From Bacillota bacterium (GTDB lineage Bacteria; Bacillota; Clostridia; Peptostreptococcales; Acidaminobacteraceae): 64,000 bases of DNA. Below the pieces are notes generated by a model that saw nothing but the letters and a program-made list of their open reading frames with translations, made no database searches and was not told the DNA's origin. Made by a program: the position numbers and the translations under genes. Numbering within the stretch: position 1 is the first letter of the stretch; each line of letters opens with the position of its first letter. The stretch covers positions 1 to 64,000 of the forward strand of contig JAOARG010000035.1 of the NCBI GenBank assembly GCA_025210655.1, in the 5' to 3' direction. This document shows positions 9,733 through 17,028 of this stretch, piece by piece.

Positions 9733-10656
9733 GTTTAGAGCTTAACTATGAGGAATTGAAACAAAAATAAGAGATGCTCAAGGGCTGAACAGTATTGGTT
9801 TAGAGCTTAACTATGAGGAATTGAAACTTCACTTCTTCAACAAGTCTTTGCGAATGATCGCTGGTTTAGAGCTTAACTATGAGGAATTGAAACATTTCTT
9901 CAAATTCATGTTTGAAGTTATAGAACAATGTATGTAGCTTAACTATGAGGAATTGAAACCTAATACTACAGCTGTCCAATCAGTTTTTGATTTAGTGTAT
10001 GTAGCTTAACTATGAGGAATTGAAACGGAAATATTAAAATGACCATATCCTCCCAATCAACGGTATGTGGCTTAACTATAAGGGATTGAAACTATAAATA
10101 TTAAGTATTTCTTCAAGTGTAAATCTTTCATGTATGTGGCTTAACTATAAGGGATTGAAACGAAGGTTTACCTTCTTTAAAAAAAGCTCCCGCAATAGCG
10201 TATGTAGCTTAACTATTAGGGATTGAAACTACTTATACCCAGTGTTCGTCCCATATCCTGTCTCGGTATGTAGCTTAACTATAAGGGGTTGAAACATACT
10301 TTTAACATTTGAATCACTCCTTATATTTTTGTTTATGGCTTAACTATAAGGAAGCGAACTTGTGATTGCTCGGTCCTATGAAGTGTTCTTAGTTTTCTTA
10401 GAACTTAATTATTGTTGAATTTAAAAAGATGTCTATATTGGTTGAGGATCTTCCGACATACGAACCACGACCAACGACCTACGGTACTTTTGTTTATGGC
10501 TTAACTATTAGGGATTGAAACTATTATCCAAAGTTTTATCTTTAGCTTCAGACTTAGGGTATGTAGCTTAACTATGAGGAATTGAAACTTCTTCCTCCTT
10601 CTGTATTTTTCTTGCTTTAGTTATGTATGTGGCTTAACTATAAGGAATAATGAAAG
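9733..10656 (+). CRISPR. CRISPR array, about 13 repeats, degenerate distally
   Basis: The 30-base repeats start GTTTAGAG or GTATGTRG, continue CTTAACTAT, and end GGAATTGAAAC or GGGATTGAAAC. They begin at 9733, 9798, 9864, 9930, 9997, 10063, 10132, 10200, 10266, 10331 (decayed 3' end), 10492, 10559 and 10625 (decayed). Spacers are 35-39 bases. A highly decayed repeat near 10399-10428 and a RAYT-repeat tail (10451-10484) lie in the gap before 10492. The leader side is on the left. No cas gene is in the window. The GGAATTGAAAC end suggests type I-B or III. Confidence 0.95.
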
Positions 10657-10667
10657 CTCCACCAAAG

Positions 10668-10737
10668 GAAGTTTTTAGCTGAAGCTAAAGATAAAGCGCA
10701 TAATAATTGTGAATAGGAACATTTCACATTTATTATG
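10668..10737. repeat. Hairpin module related to the RAYT-type repeat arm
   Basis: TTTAGCTGAAGCTAAA and an AT-rich palindrome bounded by GCATAATAA and TTATTATGC match the arm module of the dispersed repeat without its rungs. Confidence 0.5.
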
Positions 10738-10763
10738 CTAACTAACTATACATTATATTAACT

Positions 10764-10790
10764 AAAGGACATTTTAGAGTGTCCTTTTTT
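10764..10790 (+). terminator. Intrinsic terminator downstream of the CRISPR array
   Basis: AAAGGACA pairs with TGTCCTTT around TTTTAGAG, followed by a T run. It would end the array transcript. Confidence 0.8.
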
Positions 10791-10926
10791 GTTTTTTTGA
10801 AGTGATAAAATACAAAATAAGTAAATCAAGAAGAATAGAGGACTTTTGCACTATATAAAACATACAAATAATACCATATAATAAATTGGCATCCATAAAA
10901 GATAATAATAACTCTAGGGGGTAGTA

Positions 10927-12162
10927 ATGATGAAAAAGGTTGTTTTATTGGTAATGATGATGTTAATTGTCTTGCCAACCTGTGTTTTTGCAGAAGAAGT
11001 TGTAGAAAACACTAGTTCAGAAGAAGTAAAAGCTATGACAGTAGAAGAGTTACTTAAAGATTTGTATGTAGTAGATGAAAGGTTAAATCTAGATTTCCCT
11101 ATTACAAAGGAGCATGCAGTGAAATTATTCCTAAGACTGAATGAGAATAATTATAAGATATCTTCATTTGAAACTCCACAAGAACCAAGTTTTAGAGATG
11201 TTTCGGCTGACAATCCAAATTATAAGTATATAGAATTCGCCAAATCATTGGGGCTAGTAACTCCGGATAATGAGGGGAACTTTGGTACAGGGAATAAAGT
11301 AAATCATGATTACATAATGGAGTTATTAGCCCTTAATTTAGGAGCAAACTATCAGGAAGTTGTTTCAGCAAAAGATATTGATAAGTATTTAAGTAGCAGA
11401 TATGCATACTCTAAACAATTTTATATGAAGCCAAATCAATCAGTAAAAATTGGAGAGGCTTATGCAATATTTATTGATGGCTTAAGTTTGTTTAATCAAC
11501 AAAACTTACCATACGAAGATATGATTGATAGTAAGAATGTTTTCAATACTCTAGGATATAGTGAAATAATGTCATATGATGATTTTAGGAAAAAGTCATT
11601 GACTGCCTATATTCCAGTTAAGTATGATATAAAGGTTCATAATATAAGCAATAAGTACTGTAATACAGAAGACTTTGTTGAGCGTAAAATTATTGCTATA
11701 GAATGGAATACTAAAGTAGACTTAATGAGACTAAAGCTAGAAGAACTACAAAAGTCATCCCTTAAGGAACTTTCATATACTGATTTTATATCTAAGTGGG
11801 GAGATAAGGTGATTACGGTAGATTACGATGTACCTGATAGATATGAGTCTGAAGATGGAATTTATAAAGAGTTTCAATACAAAGGAACTATATCAGTATA
11901 CTTACCAAAAGAAGAAAAACAAACTTCAACATATTACGTTGAAAGTAGTATGGGTAGAGCAGATAAAAAGTTTGAAATTATAAAAGTACAAAGAGCAAAC
12001 ATTAGAGGAAAGAATGTATATGTTTTATTGGTATCGGAAGATACATACAATATGTATAGAAAAAGACCAGGATTTATAATGATTGAAGAATTAGGAAATG
12101 GACAATATGAATTTATAGCTTCACTTTCTTATGGAGTAGGCTTAGGGCAATCGAGTTACTAG
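10927..12162 (+). CDS. Secreted protein with SLH-like segment
   Basis: A 411-residue exported protein. The N-terminus is a classical signal peptide (MMKKVVLLVMMMLIVLPTCV, cleavage near FAEE). Residues about 90-130 (FRDVSADNPNYKYIEFAKSLGLVTPD...GNFGTGNKVNHD) resemble one S-layer homology repeat, which would tether it to the cell wall. A second, weaker copy may precede it. The C-terminal half is not recognised. TAGGGGGTAG lies before the ATG. It is transcribed away from the CRISPR array and is followed by its own terminator. An operon link to the array is unlikely, because a terminator separates them. Confidence 0.6.
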   Translation: MMKKVVLLVMMMLIVLPTCVFAEEVVENTSSEEVKAMTVEELLKDLYVVDERLNLDFPITKEHAVKLFLRLNENNYKISSFETPQEPSFRDVSADNPNYKYIEFAKSLGLVTPDNEGNFGTGNKVNHDYIMELLALNLGANYQEVVSAKDIDKYLSSRYAYSKQFYMKPNQSVKIGEAYAIFIDGLSLFNQQNLPYEDMIDSKNVFNTLGYSEIMSYDDFRKKSLTAYIPVKYDIKVHNISNKYCNTEDFVERKIIAIEWNTKVDLMRLKLEELQKSSLKELSYTDFISKWGDKVITVDYDVPDRYESEDGIYKEFQYKGTISVYLPKEEKQTSTYYVESSMGRADKKFEIIKVQRANIRGKNVYVLLVSEDTYNMYRKRPGFIMIEELGNGQYEFIASLSYGVGLGQSSY

Positions 12163-12169
12163 AATTAAT

Positions 12170-12200
12170 AAATCAGCATTTATTGTAAATGCTGATTTTT
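12170..12200 (+). terminator. Terminator after the SLH-like gene
   Basis: AAATCAGCATTTA pairs with TAAATGCTGATTT around TTG, followed by T. Confidence 0.9.
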
Positions 12201-12225
12201 ACATAAACTGAAATTGGAGATTAAT

Positions 12226-12822
12226 ATGAAAAAATATAAAGGAAGATTGATTGATTTAGTACTACTACTACTTTGGAATGTTATATTTGCACTGATTTTA
12301 GGAGAAATTCAGATAAATACAGGATTTGATATTATAAATGTGTTTATAGTACCTTTTATATTGATAATAAATAGTATCATAATAACAATCATTTACTTTA
12401 TTAGAGTAGTTGATAAAGACATAAGTTTTGCTAAGAGACATATAGCTACACTGATTCTACTATTAATATGTTCATACTACAGTACACAGTACTATGTTTT
12501 TGCAAATACATATGTGAACTCAAACTTTAGAATAAATTATCTTAATGATGGAGTATTATTAAAGGAAATGAAAAGTAGCAAAAGTGATGGAAATGTCAAA
12601 TTTGCAGAATACTATAAATTTGCTTTAGAAAACAAGGGACTAAACGGAAATATACGAAATAGAGAGGACACAAGTATGACAATAGGTCTTTTCTTAGAAA
12701 TCTTAAATCTTATATCAATGTCAGCCTTCCCATTACTTTTCATCGGTATGAAAAAGTTAGATCCAGAAAAAGACAAGGATTTTTTTGAGGAAGTTTTAGG
12801 TGAGAGAACAAAGAATATATGA
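12226..12822 (+). CDS. Membrane protein of unknown function
   Basis: About 198 residues with four predicted membrane helices (near 9-27, 35-58, 72-90 and 160-180). A soluble loop with several charged residues lies between the third and fourth. The start is taken at ATG 12226 with TTGGAG upstream rather than the in-frame TTG 12 bases earlier. No family is recognised. It lies between a terminator and the second CRISPR leader copy. Confidence 0.55.
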   Translation: MKKYKGRLIDLVLLLLWNVIFALILGEIQINTGFDIINVFIVPFILIINSIIITIIYFIRVVDKDISFAKRHIATLILLLICSYYSTQYYVFANTYVNSNFRINYLNDGVLLKEMKSSKSDGNVKFAEYYKFALENKGLNGNIRNREDTSMTIGLFLEILNLISMSAFPLLFIGMKKLDPEKDKDFFEEVLGERTKNI

Positions 12823-12844
12823 GAATAACAAGCATATGAAGTAA

Positions 12845-12978
12845 TTTGTCCTCGAAGGACATTTGTTTTGACATAGCTTTGTACTGTTTTCAGTACTTGC
12901 AGAGGTATTTCTGAAAATTAAGAGGAATTTGGCAAAAATGTCGAATTTAAAAGAGTAGGGATTGTAATGGGTCTACGG
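12845..12978 (+). promoter_or_regulatory. Second CRISPR leader copy
   Basis: It matches the main leader in TTTGTACTGTTTTCAGTACTT, GGAATTTGG, AAAAATGTCGAAT, a TAGGGATT stretch and the final CTACGG before the repeat. The opening hairpin is replaced by TGTCCTcgaAGGACA. It directly precedes a two-repeat array. Confidence 0.7.
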
Positions 12979-13073
12979 GTTTATGGCTTAACTATGAGAA
13001 ATTGAAACTCATTAGACAAGCCGTAAGCTGTCATAATGATGTCGTATGTAGCTTAATCATAAGGGGTTATATA
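12979..13073 (+). CRISPR. Minimal CRISPR array: two repeats, one spacer
   Basis: The first repeat (12979-13008) starts GTTTATGGCTTAACTATGAG and ends AAATTGAAAC. The 35-base spacer is 13009-13043. The second repeat (13044-13073) starts GTATGTAGCTTAATCAT and has a decayed 3' end, as terminal repeats often do. Confidence 0.8.
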
Positions 13074-13083
13074 CGGATAGTAA

Positions 13084-13165
13084 TTGAAAAACCCTTACAG
13101 GATAAATCAGGCCATATAATAGCACAAATTTCCTGATAGGCCAGACTTTTTGTTTGGGTCATTAA
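13084..13165 (+). repeat. Partial RAYT-type repeat
   Basis: CTTACAGGATAAATCAGGC, TATAATAGCA and CTGATAGGCCAGACTTTT match one segment of the dispersed repeat in plus orientation, without a core. Confidence 0.6.
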
Positions 13166-13187
13166 GGGATATTAAGTTTCATAAAAA

Positions 13188-13335
13188 AATGTCGTCGACT
13201 TTACAATAGTGCCTACAGCTATTATGGTCGACATCTTTTTATGTTCAGTTATGTACTGTTTTTAATGCTTATGGAGAAGTTTTCAAAAAAAGAGAGGGAT
13301 TTGGAAATAAATGTCGAATTTTATAGAGTGGTAAT
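13188..13335 (+). promoter_or_regulatory. Third CRISPR leader copy, without any repeat
   Basis: It has the opening inverted repeat (GTCGTCGACT and GGTCGACAT), then ATGTACTGTTTTTAATGCTT, GAGGGATTTGG and AAATGTCGAATT in the same order and spacing as the main leader. No repeat follows; a coding sequence starts at 13359 instead. Confidence 0.6.
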
Positions 13336-13358
13336 TAATTGAGAAAAGAGAATAATAA

Positions 13359-13925
13359 ATGAAGATGAAGTTAATTAGTTTTAAAAATGTTTTTATTGTG
13401 CTAATAGTAATATTAGTAATAATGATTGTTATAGTTCAAAACAATCTTGAAGTAAGAGTTGTTCTAAAAAACTTTGCAAACCAAGAACTTACTTTGGATG
13501 AAATAAGGAATTCAAGGTTATATGGTAAATATGAAGAGATTCAATTGAATGATACATATGAGGATGTTGAAAAGATGTTTGGTAAAGCAGGTGTTGAAAA
13601 CGCTTGGGGTTTACTTCATGTGTGGAAATATAGTTATGGAAGTGTACAAATAGGATGTCTTAATAATAAAATAATACATAAGCATGTGGTATTTTATAAT
13701 TCTCCAAGATACCAGATATCAGAAGAGGATACTAAGGGAATAAAGGGGATAACAACATTTGATGAAGTTGAATTAAGAGTAGGAAAAAGTATGGAATACG
13801 GTAAAAGTATTGATATAAAAAATCAACAAATGAATACAACGTACATATGGAAGAATCAAAGCAATGAAGTATTGAAAATAAGTTTTAGTGAGGGAACTGT
13901 TTATGATATTGATTGGATTAAGTAA
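13359..13925 (+). CDS. Membrane-anchored protein with two SmpA/BLIP-like repeats
   Basis: A 188-residue protein with one N-terminal membrane helix (about residues 10-27), so probably anchored outside the cell. The exported part shows two similar segments, about 62-107 (TYEDVEKMFGKAG...HVWKYSYGSVQIGCLNNKII) and about 135-187 (TFDEVELRVGKSM...TYIWKNQ...LKISFSEGTVYDI). Both have the pattern seen in SmpA/OmlA and BLIP-like folds. The function is unknown. The start has a GAGAAAAGAG site. It follows the repeat-less CRISPR leader, perhaps using promoter activity there. Confidence 0.5.
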   Translation: MKMKLISFKNVFIVLIVILVIMIVIVQNNLEVRVVLKNFANQELTLDEIRNSRLYGKYEEIQLNDTYEDVEKMFGKAGVENAWGLLHVWKYSYGSVQIGCLNNKIIHKHVVFYNSPRYQISEEDTKGIKGITTFDEVELRVGKSMEYGKSIDIKNQQMNTTYIWKNQSNEVLKISFSEGTVYDIDWIK

Positions 13926-13974
13926 AAAGATATTAGTCGATTAGATATATATGTACTTACTGCTATAGTAATGA

Positions 13975-14350
13975 ATTCTTATCCTGTTAAAATAAATCCA
14001 TCAAGGGTCAAATCTATACGGAAGGATTCATTTGTTGCTATGGTCTTTATATGTGTCTTAAGGGATAGACTTATACTGAGAAATCACTCTATATGAATGT
14101 CACAGCTAACCTGACAAGAGCGACTTGAACTGTGGTCTTAAAAGAGACCTCTAAAGAAAGTCTGGCCTGTCAGAAGAGGACTGCTAATATATGGCCTGAT
14201 TTGTCCTGTAAGGGATAGACTTATACTGAGAAATCACTCTATATGGATGTCACAGCTAACCTGATAAGAGCGACTTGAACTATGGTCTTGAATTTCCAAA
14301 CTACGAACGACCAACGACTCTATATAGTCAGGCCTGTCACAAAGATTGTT
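13975..14350 (-). repeat. Dispersed RAYT-type repeat cluster, two cores
   Basis: AAATCACTCTATATG cores lie at 14081-14095 and 14231-14245 in minus orientation. Each is followed by GTCACAGCTAACCTGA and an AAGAGCGACTTGAAC rung. GGCCTGTCAG and GGCCTGATTTGTCCTG segments lie between them. No gene is seen in 13926-14408. Confidence 0.8.
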
Positions 14351-14408
14351 TACTAAATGTTGACATGCGTAATAATGATTATTAAAGCTAGTCTAGAAAG
14401 GAACAATA

Positions 14409-14960
14409 ATGAATCAAAATTATAAAAATGAAGGAAAATACAAACCGTATAATGATACTAAGTATATGATAGGATCTATAATCAAAATATATATAATATT
14501 GACATTAAGCAGTTATTTTCTTGATAAGATTACATATTTTAAGGAACACGATTTGATCAAGTCAATTGTCATAGTGGTAATACTTATTGTTTTTACTACA
14601 AGAATTATGTTTAGAATTGAGAGCTTAGTCACAAGAGAAATGTTTATAAATAATAGGATTGAAGAAAGTGACTATGGAAAAAGTAAAAAAGAATTTCTGA
14701 ATTTATATAAGTCAGGTGATTTAGGTAAATTTCCTATTATGAAGGAAGCTAAAAACACAATAAAGATTATTTTCATGTATTGGGTAATTACATTTTTTAG
14801 TGCTTATTCTTTACATGACTGGTCAATCAAAAATTATCCATTAGTACTAATGATTATATTTCCATTTATAGCAGGAAGAATGGCATATATTATCTGGGTA
14901 AGGGATGAAACATTAAAGTTGATGGGCTATGATATTGATGAGTTGTTTAATAAGGAATAA
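14409..14960 (+). CDS. Membrane protein of unknown function
   Basis: A 183-residue protein with four predicted membrane helices (near residues 20-38, 48-65, 120-137 and 143-160). A hydrophilic segment (FINNRIEESDYGKSKKEFLNL) lies between the second and third. The ATG start has an AAAGGAAC site. RAYT-type repeats flank it on both sides, so it stands alone. No family is recognised. Confidence 0.55.
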   Translation: MNQNYKNEGKYKPYNDTKYMIGSIIKIYIILTLSSYFLDKITYFKEHDLIKSIVIVVILIVFTTRIMFRIESLVTREMFINNRIEESDYGKSKKEFLNLYKSGDLGKFPIMKEAKNTIKIIFMYWVITFFSAYSLHDWSIKNYPLVLMIIFPFIAGRMAYIIWVRDETLKLMGYDIDELFNKE

Positions 14961-15120
14961 GCTCTGATACTGTAAAATCACTCTATATGGACGTCACAGC
15001 TATTCTGACAAGAGCGACTTAAACTGAGGTCTTGAATTTCCGAACTACGACCAACGACCAACGGCTCCATATAAGTCTAGTCTGTTTAAAGAAAAATACT
15101 AATATATAGCATGACTTATT
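14961..15120 (-). repeat. Dispersed RAYT-type repeat, one core
   Basis: The core AAATCACTCTATATG is at 14975-14989, followed by AAGAGCGACTTAAAC, a CTACGACCAACGACCAACGG tail and a decayed CTGTTTAAAG segment. It begins right at the stop codon of the upstream gene. Confidence 0.75.
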
Positions 15121-15244
15121 CTTCAAATATTATCGAAGGGAGTATAAATGGAGTAAACTGATGACAAATTATAAGATAACATGAATTAGTCTACTTTTTC
15201 ATCTTAAATCATTGTGATATAATTTGAAAAAGGATGTGAGCCTA

Positions 15245-15556
15245 ATGACAAACAAGTATAATATTCATCTTGAGGATGAGCTTATTTCATTTCTTAAATT
15301 GAAAGGTAAATCAATAGTAACTTTAAGTATTGTTACTTCTGGTGGTGGATGTTGTGGTAGTGTCTACAAACCTGAGATAAAAATGTCTGAACCAAAAGAT
15401 TTGACTTATTATGATTTTTATCAAATAGGTGATTTCAGTCTGTATATAATGAAGAATATTAAGGTTGAGGAATCAGGTCTTAGGTTTTCCCTGAATAAGA
15501 ATGTTTTTATGAAGAGTATTGCTGTTGAAGGAGTTATACTTAAAAGTTTAATATAG
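15245..15556 (+). CDS. Small HesB/CC-motif type protein
   Basis: A 103-residue cytoplasmic protein. Its hallmark is GGGCCGSVYKPEI (about residues 36-48). A double cysteine after a glycine run is seen in HesB/IscA-related and 'CC/Se-motif' clostridial proteins, some of which have selenocysteine here. The start is set at ATG 15245 with AAAGGATGTGAG before it, not the upstream TTG. A terminator follows, so it is monocistronic. The family call is tentative; a metal or persulfide role is only inferred. Confidence 0.45.
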   Translation: MTNKYNIHLEDELISFLKLKGKSIVTLSIVTSGGGCCGSVYKPEIKMSEPKDLTYYDFYQIGDFSLYIMKNIKVEESGLRFSLNKNVFMKSIAVEGVILKSLI

Positions 15557-15564
15557 TATAGTTT

Positions 15565-15596
15565 GAGTTTATGCCTGTTTGGCGTAGACTCTTTTT
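15565..15596 (+). terminator. Terminator after the CC-motif gene
   Basis: GAGTTTATGCC pairs with GGCGTAGACTC (two G-U pairs) around TGTTT, then TTTTT. Confidence 0.85.
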
Positions 15597-15662
15597 ATCT
15601 TTTAGATAGAATAAGTTTATTCAGGGGTATAATTAATTTAAAGAAAACATGGGGGAGATACT

Positions 15663-16664
15663 ATGAAAGCAAAAGTATATCTACACCTTGAAGATAAGCT
15701 TGAAGAGGTAAGTGTTAGTGGTCCTGATAAACCGGAAATTGAAGATACTATTATGGTTAAGTGGCAACATATTGTGAATTTGATTGCTAGACTTGTAAAT
15801 GTTCCTACTGGGCTCATTATGAAGGTTACTGACGATTCATTGAAAATATTTTTGAAGAATAATAGCGAGAAAAATATTTTTGAAGTAGGTGAGAGTGATC
15901 CTCTAGGGTGTGGGGTTTATTGTGAGACTGTTATTGGTAAAGATCATGAGTTGTTAGTTGTTGACGCCTTGAGTCACGAAAAATGGTATAACAATCCTGA
16001 GGTAAAGTGGGGGATGATTTCATATTATGGGCTTCCGATAAAATGGCCTGATGGTGAATTCTTTGGAACAATATGTGTTATGGATACGAAAGAGAATCAT
16101 TTTTCTGAGGAATTTAAATCAGTAATGAAAGAGTTGAGAAATTCTGTAGAAAAGGATTTAGCTTTATTAATGAATAGAGAAAACCTAGTCAAGATGGCTG
16201 AATATGACTCTTTGACGGAGATTTATAATAGAAGGAAAATTGATAGTATATTGAATAATGAGTTTAAGAGAAGTAAGCGAAGTGAAGAGATTTTTTCAGT
16301 TGTACTAATAGACCTAAATGGATTTAAAGCAATTAATGATAATTTTGGTCATGAAATAGGTGATAAAGTACTAATAAATTTTGCATCAAGCGTAAGTAAA
16401 AGAATTAGGAGTACAGACTATTTTGGTAGATGGGGAGGAGATGAATTTCTTATAGTCTTACCATATACTAAAAAATCAGATGCTGAGAACCTTATTGATA
16501 AACTGTATAACAATGCAGTGGAGGATATACAAAGTTTTATCCCAAATTTTTCTTTTTCCTATGGTATAGCTGAATACAACACAAATGATGAAGTTTATGA
16601 TAGTATAATAAAAAGAGCAGATGATCTTATGTATTACATGAAAAAAGGTCACAAGACGAGGTAG
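15663..16664 (+). CDS. GAF-GGDEF diguanylate cyclase
   Basis: A 333-residue cytoplasmic enzyme predicted to make c-di-GMP from GTP. A GAF sensor (about 25-165, including DPLGCGVYCETV and YYGLPIKWPDGEFFGTICVMD) precedes the GGDEF domain (about 175-330). The active site GGDEF is at about 258-262 (RWGGDEFLIV). An RxxD product-inhibition site (RSTD) lies 5 residues before it, so feedback control is likely intact. GGGGGAG lies before the ATG. The GAF ligand is unknown. Confidence 0.92.
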   Translation: MKAKVYLHLEDKLEEVSVSGPDKPEIEDTIMVKWQHIVNLIARLVNVPTGLIMKVTDDSLKIFLKNNSEKNIFEVGESDPLGCGVYCETVIGKDHELLVVDALSHEKWYNNPEVKWGMISYYGLPIKWPDGEFFGTICVMDTKENHFSEEFKSVMKELRNSVEKDLALLMNRENLVKMAEYDSLTEIYNRRKIDSILNNEFKRSKRSEEIFSVVLIDLNGFKAINDNFGHEIGDKVLINFASSVSKRIRSTDYFGRWGGDEFLIVLPYTKKSDAENLIDKLYNNAVEDIQSFIPNFSFSYGIAEYNTNDEVYDSIIKRADDLMYYMKKGHKTR

Positions 16665-16707
16665 ATATATCAACCTATTATGTAGGTAAAAAAACGGAGG
16701 AGAAAAT

Positions 16708-16992
16708 ATGGTTAAACATATAGTAATGTGGAGACTAAAAGAAGAAGCTGGAGTTGAAGATGCAAGAAAAATTAAGGAGCTTCTTGAAAGACTTAAAGAT
16801 ATTTGTGAAGGAGCAATAGAAATTGAAGTGGGTATAGATACCTTAAAATCATCACAATCTTTCGATGTATCACTGTATTCAGTATTTGAAAGTAAAGAGG
16901 CCCTAGAGGCCTATAATACGCATCCAGAGCATTTGAAAGCAGTTGATTTTATTAAGTCGGTTGTTTGTGAGAGGATTGCGGTGGATTATTAG
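16708..16992 (+). CDS. Dabb domain protein (stress-responsive A/B barrel)
   Basis: A 94-residue protein that opens MVKHIVMWRLKEEAG. It shows the Dabb pattern of a ferredoxin-like dimeric barrel (IKELLERLKD, then VGIDTLKSSQSFDVSLYSVFES, then YNTHPEHLKAVDFI). Members are small cytoplasmic proteins, some of them enzymes acting on aromatic or aldehyde compounds; the role here is unknown. ACGGAGGAG lies before the ATG. A strong bidirectional terminator separates it from the convergent ATPase gene. Confidence 0.85.
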   Translation: MVKHIVMWRLKEEAGVEDARKIKELLERLKDICEGAIEIEVGIDTLKSSQSFDVSLYSVFESKEALEAYNTHPEHLKAVDFIKSVVCERIAVDY

Positions 16993-17000
16993 AAAATAAG

Positions 17001-17028
17001 AGGTTCTGTAGCTAATGCTACAGAACCT
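17001..17028. terminator. Bidirectional terminator
   Basis: AGGTTCTGTAGC pairs perfectly with GCTACAGAACCT around TAAT. It lies between convergent genes; the stop codon of the minus-strand gene is inside the stem. Confidence 0.88.
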
